From a virus: a stretch of 44,944 nt of DNA. The stretch spans positions 42,368 through 87,311 of the IMG/VR virus record IMGVR_UViG_3300008267_000295; one strand, written 5' to 3'. Position 1 is the stretch's first letter; every line of letters starts with the position of its first letter. A model generated the notes under the pieces. It was given only the letters and a program-made list of their open reading frames with translations. It had not been told where the DNA came from and ran no database searches. The position numbers and the translations under genes are program-made. Below are positions 26,016 to 37,294 of this stretch, piece by piece.

Positions 26016-29000
26016 TTATTCCATTCTGAAATAAACAACGTCACCATCATACAAACCCAACTCAGACATTAATTTAGGTGATAACGCTAAACCATATTTT
26101 TCACCAATAGGTCCAACCGCAACAGGTCCTTCCGCAACTATACTTCCAAGACTTGAGTCTAATTGATAATTTGGATTAATAATAACTTGTTTATTATTCT
26201 TTGGATTTTTAAATGTTGTTTTTGCTGTTCTAACCACATCATCAGTTATTGATTTGGATAATTGGAATCTCGTCATGAAGTATCTGTAATTAGACGAACT
26301 AATATCAGAAAACTTTATACCATTCGCGATATTCATACTAACGGTAGGTTCTATTTTGTAATCTTTACCACCCATTTGTACAACCAAACCTCTTAACCAT
26401 TCTCCATTATTTTGAATTAATTGAATTGACCTAACTTCATTAAAACCATTATATGGTACACCAAATTTATTAATACCGACTGTTTCAATTATTTTTTCTG
26501 CGGTACCACCATATACACCATATCTATCAGTGATATATGAAACTCCATTTTTCGGATAAACAACCACTTCTTGAGTTAGTGTTTTATTTTCTTGTCTTTG
26601 TTTGAATTTAGCAATTGCTTTCGCTTGTATTTTATCAAACAAAATCCTATAACTAGCAATAAATGAATCTTTTGGGTCGGGTAGTGATGTATAAGGTATC
26701 CTCGTACCAGCAAAAGTTGTTGATATTGTATTTGATTTAATACTATGATTTACCTCTGTAATCCAATATGAACCCTTAAACATTGGGATATTTTTTAGAT
26801 AGAAGAACATTGTTGGTTGTATCATTACATTACCCATTGATGATACCTCACATTTATATGATGCTTGTTTATAATAATCAAATAAACTCACATCCACATT
26901 ATGTGCACCCGCACCAGATGATGACCTTGATAAATCTTCTAATACTTGAAACGATTCAGAAGTATTTTTTAATGTGGATTGGTCTAAACTCACACCTTTG
27001 AAAATTCCTTGATTTTGGTCACCAAAACTTACCTCGAACGCAACAACCCTATTTGATTTAGATAAATCGTTTTGTGAAAAACTCTCTAGTGATGTAATCA
27101 TTAAAGGATTGTTATTTTGACTACCAATATAAAAACTATCATCATTAAACTTGTATGGTTTACTATTTGACATATCCAATCTTTTTGAACTTTGTCCAAC
27201 TAATTGTATGATAATTTTTGGTGTAGCTTCTTGGTAATCAACCTCTAAAAACGTACCAAATAATGTCGAAGCAACTTTTTTAGATGGTGTTATTTTATTT
27301 TTATTTGTTAAATTATTTCCGTAAAAATTAACATACGCAGGAAGTGCTCTCATATCTAAACCGGTTCCCTGTATCATCATTGATATGGCACTATACAGAT
27401 TAACTGACGCATTTTCGGGTAATAATAATGGTTTAAATTTATCTATGTTTAGATATAATTTATCTCCAATATCTCTATTTGCTTTATCTAAAAATAAAAA
27501 CTCTTCAAGTAATAATCTTTGACCAATAGAATTACCGGCCGTCCATTTATCATTAAATGATTTAAATGTGTTGTATAATTCTATTTTAGTATCATCTGTA
27601 TTATATCCCCTGAACACATCTATTTTTGAATTTGTGTTTTTAGCTTTAGACGAATCTAATTTCGCTAATTGGGGTAATAATATTGCCATAAAGTGTACCA
27701 ATCTAACGTCAGCACCGTTAGCTATAAGTTGACCATCATCGTTTTTAAGTATTATTTGACTGGTTAAATATTGTTTAAACGCTGATTTAGTATTCACACC
27801 GCCCGATTTTCGATAGCCACCATAAATTAAAATTAATGACCTATGACTTTTTATGTTTTCTTCGGTTAATCTTACATCATTTATACTAAAGAAATCAAGA
27901 TAATAACCATCAATATCTTCACCAATATAAAGTTTTATAAAATTTTGATTTGTGGTATTCACATCAGAAATACTAAATGGTTCAGGACTATAAGTAGATA
28001 AACTATTATTAGTGGTCCCACTAACTTTAGTCATACCATAAAGTGTAAATGGGTCAATTTCTTTTGGATTAGCCATACTAAATTTTATCAAATTAGTTGT
28101 TGATAAAATGTCTGTGGTTATACTTTCCGCGTTTCTTTTTTGTCTTTCTTTTAATGTGTTTTTGATTAACAAATCCACATCGTTATTATCTCCGTCTAAT
28201 TTCTCAACAACAGATAATTTTTTAAGAATGTCTTGGAATTTAAAATAATTTATATTTCTAAATATTTCATAAGGTATTTCATCATTTAGTTTTTCGGTTG
28301 CAAAATCAATAAAGAAACTTTCAAAATATTCCAATATCTGAGGACTAAACGTACCAATTAAATCTAATGCCTTTTTATAATTTGTAGTTAAAGAGAATGT
28401 GTTTCCTGTGCTTCTAAAATAATCGTAAGGTGTTGGGAATGTTTGACCACTAAAACTGTCTGTAATTGTATCATTTGTATACCATAAAGTTCTAAAACTT
28501 AATTCCTGTGAAAAACTAAAAGAACTATTGTTTTGGATTTTCGAATCTTCAAAACCACCAATTGATGGTAGTAATGTATAATTTTTATCAGATGTTATAT
28601 ATTTTGAGTTGTCCATAAAGACATCCCAATAATTCCTATTTGATTTTTGTCTAACCCTATGTTGTATTTTTTGTGAAACCGTATCAGCCGAATATGACAC
28701 ATTACCTAATAAAGGGTTATAAGATGAATAGTCGTTTACTATTTGACTGTATATTGCTTGGTAATATGGATTAACACCAACATTCGTATATTCTGTATAT
28801 GTTGTGCCAGTTGTTGAACCACTTGTCGATGTTATAACATCTGTGTATGGAATATATGTGACACCCGTGGTTGAACCACTTGTTGTTGAAACTCTTGGAA
28901 TAATATCAAAAGTAATATTTTCATCGTACACCACATAAATTGTTGCACCCGTTAATCCAGTTAACGGTGTTTGGGATAATTCAATTGTAGTTGGGCTTGT

Positions 29001-32000
29001 TATCCCTGTAATAATAGTATTATTTGCGGTTTGTCCTGTTCCCGATATTACCGCAATTTTCATACCTGTTTGTATGTTAGATACTGAAGGTACGGTTACC
29101 GTTGTTCCCGTACTAGATACCCCACCAATAATTGCGGCACTAAGAGAACTATTATTATCAAATAAAGTTTTACCTGATAATGGTCTAACATTATAACTTG
29201 AATTAATTGACCCATTTAATATGTCAACCCCATCAATTAAATGTGTTTTGTATCTGTGATATATTGAACCCCATTTTAACATTAAGTGATATGGAACAAA
29301 ATGAGTCGCAGAAATTTCTCTAAATAATGATGATGTTAATATTGAATTATTACCAAAAGTTATTTCTTCATCTAAATCAATAAATGGTAATGAGTTTAAC
29401 ATCAAATAAGATGAACCAACATATTTTCCTTTAACTGTTGTCTTATTGAAATCTGAATAAAGTTGGTTATGAAAATATGGTGTATTATATATTGGTAGGG
29501 TGTTACCCGAAACCTTGATTGTGTTTGAAAAAAAATCACTTGAATTTACACCACTCTTAATCCATGATTGTGGGTTAACCGGTGACGCAATAAATCCCTG
29601 TGAGGTGTTTAATTGTAAAATACCATTGAATTTAAAATTATCATCGGTAAATGTTTCTTTATCAATGTAATTTAAATATGTTGACGAATTAAATGGATAA
29701 ATATTTTTCCTATATGATTCGGGAAGATAACCTAAAAGTAAATTATCTAAATTTTCTTTATTTAAATCACCATTAGAATTTGTTGCATTTTCAATATAAC
29801 TTTCAAATCTAAACGGTTCATCTAATGCATCTACTATATAGTTTGTTGTGGGTAAGGTATCTCTAAAATTATTAAATTTTTCAAAAGGAGATAATTGTGG
29901 TAATAATCCATCATATTCAACTATTGTTTGTGGACTACCGTTAGCATCTTTAACAATAACACCATTTTCTTTTTGAACTTGTTTTGTTTTAATATTAATA
30001 AAATTAACCAAAGGATTTCCAGATGCTCTTGCAATTCTTTTCGCTAATTCAATCAGGTCAAAATCTTCTCTTATAGATTCTTCTATATTTTTAAATTCTT
30101 CATTAGCTAATTCGGTAAGTAAATTATTATTAAATGAGTCAAACATTGTTAGATATCTAGCTCTTTCGTAAATTTCATAGACAAAAGATGCATATGTTTT
30201 ATCAATATATGGTATAGTATCTGTTATTACATCAATTCCACAAATATCCTCAATTTTGTTATTATCGGCGTTTGAATCAAATACATAATTAACATCATTT
30301 CTTGTTTGTTCATTATCAACATTTGTTTCTACTCTATTAGTTACGATTTTAATATATTCTTCAACAAAGTCAACTTCAGGCCATAAAGTTTTATCGTTTG
30401 ATTTTAATTTAGAAACTAATTGTTCATCACCCGGATATGCAACAACATTTTGTTTACCACCCGTTTGTGGTTTTTTAACTTCTGGCCAAGGATAAATGTT
30501 TTCACCTTTCGATTCTTTGGAAAGATTTGATATTAATTTTTTTCTCTGATTTGAAGCGTCAAATGCTTTATTATGTACATCTTTCATAAGTGTCACATAC
30601 ACTTCAGCATTTGCTAATAAAACCGCAAACATATTTCTAATTGTTGGTTCAAACCCAAAACCCTCTTTTCCCTTAATAACCTCATTCATTCTGGTTTCTA
30701 CGTCATCCTCAACTTTCTTTCTTTGTTCTTCAAATGATTTTCTAATTAAAAAAATATCATCAAAGATTCCATCAATATGAACAACATTTTTTTTGTCAGT
30801 CAACGTTTTGTAATATGACTTTACATCTTTTACGTTTCTTATTGAGATTCTTTTAAAATCGCCAGTCGTCTTATTTAATAACGTTTGAGTAAAAAGTCTT
30901 GACTTTGAAATTTTTGTATTAAAATTACTTATTAATAATTCTAAAGAACCAGATTTATCACCGATTATTTTAGAAGTGTCTGTTTTATCTTTCAAACTTA
31001 AATAATACCAAAATTGGTCAATTGTCTCGTTTGATGTGGTTTTAGTTGGTACAGTTATAAGTTCGTCAGAAAGGTTGAGTTTGCCCCATGCCTTTACTGA
31101 GTTTTCAAATTCATTGATTAAATCATCCAACTCTTTAATACCCTGAAACACATCCATATCAACATTACTGAATATTTCTTGTTCCAAAATTTTATCTAAA
31201 CTTTCAGCAATATATCCCATTTCTTTTAATGTTCTAACGGGAAAACCTTTAGGTATTAATCCTTTTGATTCGTATTTTCTATAAATTGATTTTAAAATAG
31301 AATATCCTCTTGATGAGTAAGAAACACGTTTTTCATATAATCCTGTTTTTTCATTAAAAGTCACGTCTTTATTTTCATTAACCATAAACATATATGGACA
31401 GTTAATGATTGCAGAAAGAGGAATATCATTCATCCACGCAAATGTTGAACCAACAAATGTTGTGGTTATTTCAAAATTACCATTTGACTCATTAAACTTT
31501 GAGCTGAATTTTGTCATATGTAAACGATACCTAATCGCTTTACCGTAATAACCTTTTACTGTTAAATAAAAGATTGGCCATGGTAAATGAAAGAACGCTC
31601 GATATGGTGAGTTTTCACTTGATTCGAATAACGTTTTACCCCTAACATCAATAAAGTTAATTGTAACTTGGGGTACAAAATTTGCGCCCTTTACTGATAT
31701 ACTAACAGAGTCAATACCAAAAGTTTGACCACTAGGGTCTTTAAATTGGTCTTCACCAAAAGTTAAATCGTACCCATCTTTATATGTAGATTCTTGACCT
31801 TGAATTGGTTTCGGTACAAACGCGTCGGTCCATGTGGTATCAAAGTTACCATCACCACTAGCGTTTTTTAAAAAATTTAAATTACCTGATGCTATTTGTG
31901 TTAATGTGTTTCCTACATTATCATCAGCAATAAGTGTGGTTCTTGGAATTAAGTCAGCCTCCAAGTTAAGGTACATAACCATATTCTCTTGTTTGTGACC

Positions 32001-32120
32001 TCTAGGTTGTATTTCACCATTGGTGTCAACAACACTATTTGGGTCAATATAAACAAGATTATTTTGGTCAACTTTTACAAGTATATTTTCACTATTTGAA
32101 TAATCGTTATTGCTCGCCAT
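26016..32120 (-). CDS. Giant baseplate hub protein (gp27-like elements)
   Basis: A 2034-residue protein, one of the largest in the window. About residues 135-235 contain VSISVKGANFVPQVTINFID and LTVKGYYGKAIRYRLHM then FEITTTFVGSTFAWM, a beta-barrel style typical of tail/hub proteins. Near residues 1770-1805 FFYLKNIPMFKGSYWITEVNHSI followed by STTFAGTRIPYTSLP (given here in short pieces) closely resembles the C-terminal part of gp27/late-control-D hub proteins. Residues about 950-1110 are a Thr/Gly/Ser-rich insert with a repeated TSGSTTG word. The C-terminus (YGLALSPKLMSELGLYDGD) looks like a small barrel. The gene overlaps gp53 by 14 bases. No lysozyme domain is visible. Confidence 0.75.
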   Translation of the reverse strand: MASNNDYSNSENILVKVDQNNLVYIDPNSVVDTNGEIQPRGHKQENMVMYLNLEADLIPRTTLIADDNVGNTLTQIASGNLNFLKNASGDGNFDTTWTDAFVPKPIQGQESTYKDGYDLTFGEDQFKDPSGQTFGIDSVSISVKGANFVPQVTINFIDVRGKTLFESSENSPYRAFFHLPWPIFYLTVKGYYGKAIRYRLHMTKFSSKFNESNGNFEITTTFVGSTFAWMNDIPLSAIINCPYMFMVNENKDVTFNEKTGLYEKRVSYSSRGYSILKSIYRKYESKGLIPKGFPVRTLKEMGYIAESLDKILEQEIFSNVDMDVFQGIKELDDLINEFENSVKAWGKLNLSDELITVPTKTTSNETIDQFWYYLSLKDKTDTSKIIGDKSGSLELLISNFNTKISKSRLFTQTLLNKTTGDFKRISIRNVKDVKSYYKTLTDKKNVVHIDGIFDDIFLIRKSFEEQRKKVEDDVETRMNEVIKGKEGFGFEPTIRNMFAVLLANAEVYVTLMKDVHNKAFDASNQRKKLISNLSKESKGENIYPWPEVKKPQTGGKQNVVAYPGDEQLVSKLKSNDKTLWPEVDFVEEYIKIVTNRVETNVDNEQTRNDVNYVFDSNADNNKIEDICGIDVITDTIPYIDKTYASFVYEIYERARYLTMFDSFNNNLLTELANEEFKNIEESIREDFDLIELAKRIARASGNPLVNFINIKTKQVQKENGVIVKDANGSPQTIVEYDGLLPQLSPFEKFNNFRDTLPTTNYIVDALDEPFRFESYIENATNSNGDLNKENLDNLLLGYLPESYRKNIYPFNSSTYLNYIDKETFTDDNFKFNGILQLNTSQGFIASPVNPQSWIKSGVNSSDFFSNTIKVSGNTLPIYNTPYFHNQLYSDFNKTTVKGKYVGSSYLMLNSLPFIDLDEEITFGNNSILTSSLFREISATHFVPYHLMLKWGSIYHRYKTHLIDGVDILNGSINSSYNVRPLSGKTLFDNNSSLSAAIIGGVSSTGTTVTVPSVSNIQTGMKIAVISGTGQTANNTIITGITSPTTIELSQTPLTGLTGATIYVVYDENITFDIIPRVSTTSGSTTGVTYIPYTDVITSTSGSTTGTTYTEYTNVGVNPYYQAIYSQIVNDYSSYNPLLGNVSYSADTVSQKIQHRVRQKSNRNYWDVFMDNSKYITSDKNYTLLPSIGGFEDSKIQNNSSFSFSQELSFRTLWYTNDTITDSFSGQTFPTPYDYFRSTGNTFSLTTNYKKALDLIGTFSPQILEYFESFFIDFATEKLNDEIPYEIFRNINYFKFQDILKKLSVVEKLDGDNNDVDLLIKNTLKERQKRNAESITTDILSTTNLIKFSMANPKEIDPFTLYGMTKVSGTTNNSLSTYSPEPFSISDVNTTNQNFIKLYIGEDIDGYYLDFFSINDVRLTEENIKSHRSLILIYGGYRKSGGVNTKSAFKQYLTSQIILKNDDGQLIANGADVRLVHFMAILLPQLAKLDSSKAKNTNSKIDVFRGYNTDDTKIELYNTFKSFNDKWTAGNSIGQRLLLEEFLFLDKANRDIGDKLYLNIDKFKPLLLPENASVNLYSAISMMIQGTGLDMRALPAYVNFYGNNLTNKNKITPSKKVASTLFGTFLEVDYQEATPKIIIQLVGQSSKRLDMSNSKPYKFNDDSFYIGSQNNNPLMITSLESFSQNDLSKSNRVVAFEVSFGDQNQGIFKGVSLDQSTLKNTSESFQVLEDLSRSSSGAGAHNVDVSLFDYYKQASYKCEVSSMGNVMIQPTMFFYLKNIPMFKGSYWITEVNHSIKSNTISTTFAGTRIPYTSLPDPKDSFIASYRILFDKIQAKAIAKFKQRQENKTLTQEVVVYPKNGVSYITDRYGVYGGTAEKIIETVGINKFGVPYNGFNEVRSIQLIQNNGEWLRGLVVQMGGKDYKIEPTVSMNIANGIKFSDISSSNYRYFMTRFQLSKSITDDVVRTAKTTFKNPKNNKQVIINPNYQLDSSLGSIVAEGPVAVGPIGEKYGLALSPKLMSELGLYDGDVVYFRME

Positions 32121-32433
32121 AATATAGATTATATAATTCTACATTTCTTCTGTAGTCTTGTAAAGTAGTTACTAAAGGAAAAGGTACTCTAATAACAAAA
32201 TTGTCAGGTATTTCAAATTCAACACTACCAGCGGTTGGATTTGCTTGCAATATTAACCAACCAAATACGGGTGAACCGTAATAATCTTGGGATATTTTAT
32301 CTAACCTATCTCTACCTCTTTTATAAAAAACATATCGGTCAGTAGTTTTAATAGGTATCTCAATACCCGGTACTATCCTAAAATTACCATCTTCAATAAA
32401 AAATTGATATCTATCAAAATATTGTCTACTCAT
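32107..32433 (-). CDS. 53: Baseplate wedge protein gp53-like (LysM-type)
   Basis: A 108-residue protein starting MSRQYFDRYQFFIEDGNFRI. The pattern DRYVFYKRGRDRLDKISQDY followed by YGSPVFGWLILQANP is the LysM-like core of gp53-type baseplate proteins, which join wedges around the hub. T4 gp53 is longer (about 196 residues), and this short form resembles many other T4-like relatives. It overlaps the next gene by 14 bases and starts one base from the end of the 1608-residue gene (stop and start overlap), tying it to the hub operon. Confidence 0.78.
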   Translation of the reverse strand: MSRQYFDRYQFFIEDGNFRIVPGIEIPIKTTDRYVFYKRGRDRLDKISQDYYGSPVFGWLILQANPTAGSVEFEIPDNFVIRVPFPLVTTLQDYRRNVELYNLYYGEQ

Positions 32434-35400
32434 TATTTTTCTCTATAAAAGTTAAGTTTATCTGTTACATCATTTGAATCTGAAAATATTTTATTAACCT
32501 CATCTTTTATGTCGTCATCGATTTCTTCTGATGTTGTTGCCACAGTAAATTTAATTTCTTTTTCACTTTTTCTTGATTTGAATTTTGTTAATTTAAATTT
32601 CTTTTCTTCAGGTGCATTAATAAATTTTTCAACTCTTTTTCTTAATTGTTTTTTAAGACTTTCAGGGTATAATGATGCATCGGTAAATTTACTCATTAAT
32701 GAATCCACACTATTATTTAACAATTGACTTATTATAAAGTCAAAATCAGATGATTGTATTGTTGGGTTTAAAAATGTAATATTTGTACCTAAATCTTCTA
32801 TTAGTTTTGGTGCATTTGTTTCAATATAATCAATACACGTTTTATATTCATTATAAAGTAAATCCGAGGTAAAACCACTCATAGTTGATGAGTTTATTAT
32901 ACTGTCTTTTAATGATGAATCTTTAGAATTTTTTATTACAAAATTTGATTTATCAAGAACTTTAATTAATTCATTTCTTGATTTTTCTAAATCAGATAAA
33001 ACATTTGAGTCTGTCAATTCGTTTATTTTTTTTTCTACAATCTCAGTAATTAAAAATGTTTTTAATATTTTATTGTTAGTATCTGTCAATAAAGAACCCG
33101 CAGGTATTTCTTTATCAAACTTTAACATGTTAACCAAATATGTTGGTGAAGAATTTTCAATAAAAGAGGTTAACGCGGTCTTTAATCCTGAACTATATAC
33201 TGTTAATTCTTTTGTTTTTGCGTGTAATCCAAATAAATTTAACGTTTTACCGGGTGTTGGTGATGTTGATGTGAAAACATCATATTGGTTTATTGGTCGA
33301 TAGTCGTTACTAAACAACATAGTAGTAACGTCTTTACCATATTTTGTATAAATTTCGTTGTATTTGCTTTTGTACTTTTCAAAATAATCATTAGTTGTGT
33401 CAAATACCGATTTTATCAATTTAGTATATGATAAAACTTTACCATCTTGTAGTTCTCCCATATATTCACCCTCAGCAACTTTATTTGTATTTTTAGGTTG
33501 TAGAGTTCCTGTTTTATTTGCATAAGATTTATTTAAATCATTTAAAAACTCTTTTGTAAATTCTTCCGCTTTTTTTCCACCAATTGTTTGGTTTGTCGCA
33601 ATTGACCTTTCATCATACATTTCGGTATTTGCAAAGAAATTAGACGATAACGCATTTTGTAGTCTTTCTACCGGTTTGCTTAATCCTTGTCCACCAATAA
33701 AGTTTAATGAAAGAGTAACCGTAGCAATCATCGGTTGTACACCGATACCTTCAGGATTTAAATCCCACGTCATTTGGCCACCTTCATCATATGAGATATT
33801 AACATCTCTAATTACTACTTTTGAATGATAGAAATCACCCACCCTTAAAACACATACCGGAGGTGGTCCGAATGATGTATTTCTTGCTCTTAAATCAGAT
33901 TCCTCTGAAATACCTTTAATTGGTATCGTGTCACCAGGTCTAATAGATTGTAAAAGGAATGTTAATCTAGAATTTAAACCTTCTGGTGTTGTCGAATGAA
34001 ATGCTGGATGAAAATACTTTAATTTTTCTTTTAAAGATTTAAATACAATAGGGTCATTCTCCTCTAATTTTTTAAAATAAAAACATTCAGATAGTGTTTT
34101 TGCAATAATTCTTTTTAAAGGGTCAATTGCCGGTCTTCTTATTGGTTGAGACGCTGTCACTTGACCATTTGGTTCAAGTCTAGTTACCGGTACGGGTGTT
34201 GGTGTTGGTGTTGGTTTTTGTGATGTATTTTGATACGTCATTTCAAATAATGTTTGTCTACAATAAAACGCTATAGGTGAATAAACTTTTAATCCCGGTA
34301 CTTTAACAAACTCTTTATCGATACATTCTTTAATTGGGTTTACCTCACTACCTGTAAAACCTTCACCATAGTTATATGATTCAATAATTAATTTACCATC
34401 ATAATCGTATCCGAAACTTTTGAAATCATATTCTTTTATGATTACAATTGGTTGTCCTGCTTGAATGATTTCTTTATCATTTTCTCCATTGTTTTTGTTA
34501 ACGGGTGTAAAATCTAATGGCCATTTTATATCAGGTTTTGTATTATCTTTTTTAATTCTATCAAATATATCTTGAATCACGCTATGGCTTCTTCTCATTG
34601 CTAATCTTTCATTATAATCAGTTGTCGCAACCGATGAACATGATGATGATATTTTGACTCTAATGTCTTGTGCTGTTTTACCAGTTAAACTATTAACTAA
34701 ATTATTTATTGATGTCACATATGTGTTAAAATTATTTTGAGCATCGTCAAAATACTCACCGATTTTTGTTTTTTGTGCATCAATATCTGTTTGTGTTATT
34801 GTAATATTTGAACCGAAAATATGTTCTTTTTCTTTAACTACTTGGGGGTCTGTTTGTGTTAAACCTGTTAATGTTATTAAAGAATTACCTAAACTATTAA
34901 TATATGTTTGTTTATTTGTTGGTGTAACAAAGGATTCGTATGTCTTTGTATAGTTTTGGTCTGTTCTTATTTTTTTATTATTAGGGTCCGGTCTGTCGTT
35001 TTCATATTTTAAAACAACATTAACAGGACCAATTTTTTCAGATACGTTTACAGAGCTGGTTCCCGGGTCATCAACAACAGGATATTCAGTTGTTATTTTA
35101 TATTGTTGGATAACTTCAGGGTCTGCACCCTTATTTAGAAATGATTGAATTAGTTTCACGTCGTTAGAATCTAATTGAGCAAATCTTCTAATTAACGCAT
35201 AGAAATCAAGTTCTTCACAACCAGCAAAAAATGCATTAATATAGTTTTCAGACTCTTCATCAGTCATCCCTTTAAAGTATTCTCTTACTAATAAGTTTAA
35301 AATACTTGGGTGGTCAACAACCACTTTAAATGATAATTGTCCACTTCTTGATGTGTCTTGATATGTGTAGATTGGTTCGGGTCTTCCTAAGAACGTATTA

Positions 35401-37259
35401 TCCTGCCATCTTGCTTGGTTGTTTTCACTAATTTTTAAATCGTATGGTGGAAACCACATTACACGTCCACCGTTAGGACCTCTTTCACAAAATGGTAAAT
35501 CATTATATGTAAAACCCGGAGTATTTGATGTTCTCCATGCTAAGTTTTCAATTGAAAACATATATTTTTTAGCATAGAACCCATCACCAGTTGGTGACTC
35601 TAAGATATTTGTAGAATTTTTAGCACCAAATGAATTTCTAAAACTATTTTTTGCATCATAGTTACCACTTGACATTGGTGCGATGTTTATATTCCATGGT
35701 CTGCTTTCACCACCCATTATACTATCATCGAACTTTCTAATATTTGCAGTTCTTTTCATGGTATCAGAATAGTTCATGTAAGACCTATCTTTTGTCCACA
35801 CTCTACAATATTCAGCACCCGTTTCTTGGTTAAATTTATCAACAAACTTAATTGCAGAACCTCTCGATAACATTGAGTCACCTTCTTTGAATATTCTACT
35901 TGTTTGGTCAATTACATTACCTACGTGAGTTCTTGATGATAAACCATCTTTTGGCATCGAATCCAACAACTCTTGTGTTTTACCAAGAATTGAGTCTTCT
36001 CTAAATCCATATTTTGTTGATATTGAATTATTATATGCGTCTGCTTCTTGAGTTTGAAATTCTCGATTGTGTAAACCAATCTTATTTTGAGAATTTTTAC
36101 TTATCCACGTAAGTTTACCACTTATTGGTCCACCTTCGGATATATTCCTTTGTCTTTCAAATAACGATGCTTGAACAGGGTCAAATAATAAACTTAAATA
36201 ATAACTACTTTTTACCATGTTGTCATTAAAGTCTGACATGGTATATTTTACATCTTCACTTCTATCGTCACCAATATACGCAACACCTTTAGGTGCTTCT
36301 AATCCTAAAAGATTTTTAACTTGGCCACCAACATTGTTTACAAAGTTAAATAACTTAGACGATTGTTGTGACCTAGCACTTGTTGTATAGTTAGGTGCGT
36401 ATGTTGAATATGTTAGTTGGTCAAATAATATTTGTTTTTGACCTTGACCCATATATTCAACAAACAAATCAGAAGGTTTTCTACCTAATTTTGGTCTTCT
36501 TTGAATACCAACTAAGGTACCTAAAACACCTGTAACGTCTTGTAATATTGCCCCCGCCTCTGTTTTTGGTGTTGGTCTATTTACAACAGGATTTCTTGGG
36601 TTTGTTAAATAATCACCGGGTATTTCACTAAATGGAAATTCAAGACCAGCAACTGTTTGTAAAAAATCAACACCTTTACCTAATAAAGTTGCTGAGACGG
36701 TGATTTTATAATTTTTTTCAACTATTGGTTCTCTACCTGTTACAATATTGATTGCAGTGGCGGCATTTCCATTGATTGCGTCCGCTAACCTAACTCTTCC
36801 TAAAGTTGCGGATTCTAAATTTTGTTGTAGTCTCGCAAAAACAGGTCCTTGTCTATTTTCTCTTATGTTATTAGTTGCAAATTTCATTAACCTCGAATCA
36901 TTATCGAAGTTTTGACCCGCCATAATACTAATTAAATTAGTTCTTTGTGGTTCGAATGAATCAACATAACCAGCTGACAATATACCACCATTTAACCACG
37001 CTAACATGGGTAATGATGTGTTTGTGTACTCCTCAATTATGTTATTAGGAGGTAAGTATAGATTTATAAAATTTTGACCAAAATATACAGGCCAATTAGT
37101 TTTAACATCACCAGGGTCAACATTTGAGAAATTACTCAGATTTTGAATAGCGTAGTTACCACTATTGAACGTTTGAGGTCCATTAGGTCTATTTAAGGTT
37201 TTCGATATTAGAAAGTCCCTAAATGATTTTGTACTATTAAAATCTAAATATGTTGGCAT
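32433..37259 (-). CDS. Giant baseplate/tail-end protein with OmpA-like segment
   Basis: A 1608-residue protein starting MPTYLDFNSTKSFRDFLISK. The N-terminal third contains tail-tube-like beta segments (YKITVSATLLGKGVDFLQ). Around residues 830-930 an alpha/beta stretch ending in VKISSSCSSVATTDYNERLA followed by MRRSHSVIQDIFDRI matches the YNxxLSxxRAxxV signature of OmpA-like peptidoglycan-binding domains. A Pro/Thr linker (KPTPTPTPVPVTR) follows. Near residue 1150, VVIRDVNISYDEGGQMTWDL and PMIATVTLSLNFIGGQGL recall baseplate/tube-initiator proteins. The C-terminus is Lys/Ser-rich and helical. It lies right after the tape measure, so it likely builds the hub or tube-baseplate junction. Confidence 0.72.
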   Translation of the reverse strand: MPTYLDFNSTKSFRDFLISKTLNRPNGPQTFNSGNYAIQNLSNFSNVDPGDVKTNWPVYFGQNFINLYLPPNNIIEEYTNTSLPMLAWLNGGILSAGYVDSFEPQRTNLISIMAGQNFDNDSRLMKFATNNIRENRQGPVFARLQQNLESATLGRVRLADAINGNAATAINIVTGREPIVEKNYKITVSATLLGKGVDFLQTVAGLEFPFSEIPGDYLTNPRNPVVNRPTPKTEAGAILQDVTGVLGTLVGIQRRPKLGRKPSDLFVEYMGQGQKQILFDQLTYSTYAPNYTTSARSQQSSKLFNFVNNVGGQVKNLLGLEAPKGVAYIGDDRSEDVKYTMSDFNDNMVKSSYYLSLLFDPVQASLFERQRNISEGGPISGKLTWISKNSQNKIGLHNREFQTQEADAYNNSISTKYGFREDSILGKTQELLDSMPKDGLSSRTHVGNVIDQTSRIFKEGDSMLSRGSAIKFVDKFNQETGAEYCRVWTKDRSYMNYSDTMKRTANIRKFDDSIMGGESRPWNINIAPMSSGNYDAKNSFRNSFGAKNSTNILESPTGDGFYAKKYMFSIENLAWRTSNTPGFTYNDLPFCERGPNGGRVMWFPPYDLKISENNQARWQDNTFLGRPEPIYTYQDTSRSGQLSFKVVVDHPSILNLLVREYFKGMTDEESENYINAFFAGCEELDFYALIRRFAQLDSNDVKLIQSFLNKGADPEVIQQYKITTEYPVVDDPGTSSVNVSEKIGPVNVVLKYENDRPDPNNKKIRTDQNYTKTYESFVTPTNKQTYINSLGNSLITLTGLTQTDPQVVKEKEHIFGSNITITQTDIDAQKTKIGEYFDDAQNNFNTYVTSINNLVNSLTGKTAQDIRVKISSSCSSVATTDYNERLAMRRSHSVIQDIFDRIKKDNTKPDIKWPLDFTPVNKNNGENDKEIIQAGQPIVIIKEYDFKSFGYDYDGKLIIESYNYGEGFTGSEVNPIKECIDKEFVKVPGLKVYSPIAFYCRQTLFEMTYQNTSQKPTPTPTPVPVTRLEPNGQVTASQPIRRPAIDPLKRIIAKTLSECFYFKKLEENDPIVFKSLKEKLKYFHPAFHSTTPEGLNSRLTFLLQSIRPGDTIPIKGISEESDLRARNTSFGPPPVCVLRVGDFYHSKVVIRDVNISYDEGGQMTWDLNPEGIGVQPMIATVTLSLNFIGGQGLSKPVERLQNALSSNFFANTEMYDERSIATNQTIGGKKAEEFTKEFLNDLNKSYANKTGTLQPKNTNKVAEGEYMGELQDGKVLSYTKLIKSVFDTTNDYFEKYKSKYNEIYTKYGKDVTTMLFSNDYRPINQYDVFTSTSPTPGKTLNLFGLHAKTKELTVYSSGLKTALTSFIENSSPTYLVNMLKFDKEIPAGSLLTDTNNKILKTFLITEIVEKKINELTDSNVLSDLEKSRNELIKVLDKSNFVIKNSKDSSLKDSIINSSTMSGFTSDLLYNEYKTCIDYIETNAPKLIEDLGTNITFLNPTIQSSDFDFIISQLLNNSVDSLMSKFTDASLYPESLKKQLRKRVEKFINAPEEKKFKLTKFKSRKSEKEIKFTVATTSEEIDDDIKDEVNKIFSDSNDVTDKLNFYREK

Positions 37260-37265
37260 TTATTA

Positions 37266-37273
37266 TATAAATA
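37266..37273 (-). promoter_or_regulatory. TATTTATA motif before the 1608-aa hub gene
   Basis: Sense TATTTATA, 6 bases before the ATG at 37259, in the 35-base gap after the tape measure gene. Part of the recurrent motif set. Confidence 0.4.
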
Positions 37274-37294
37274 GCTATTTTTTAATTTTATATT

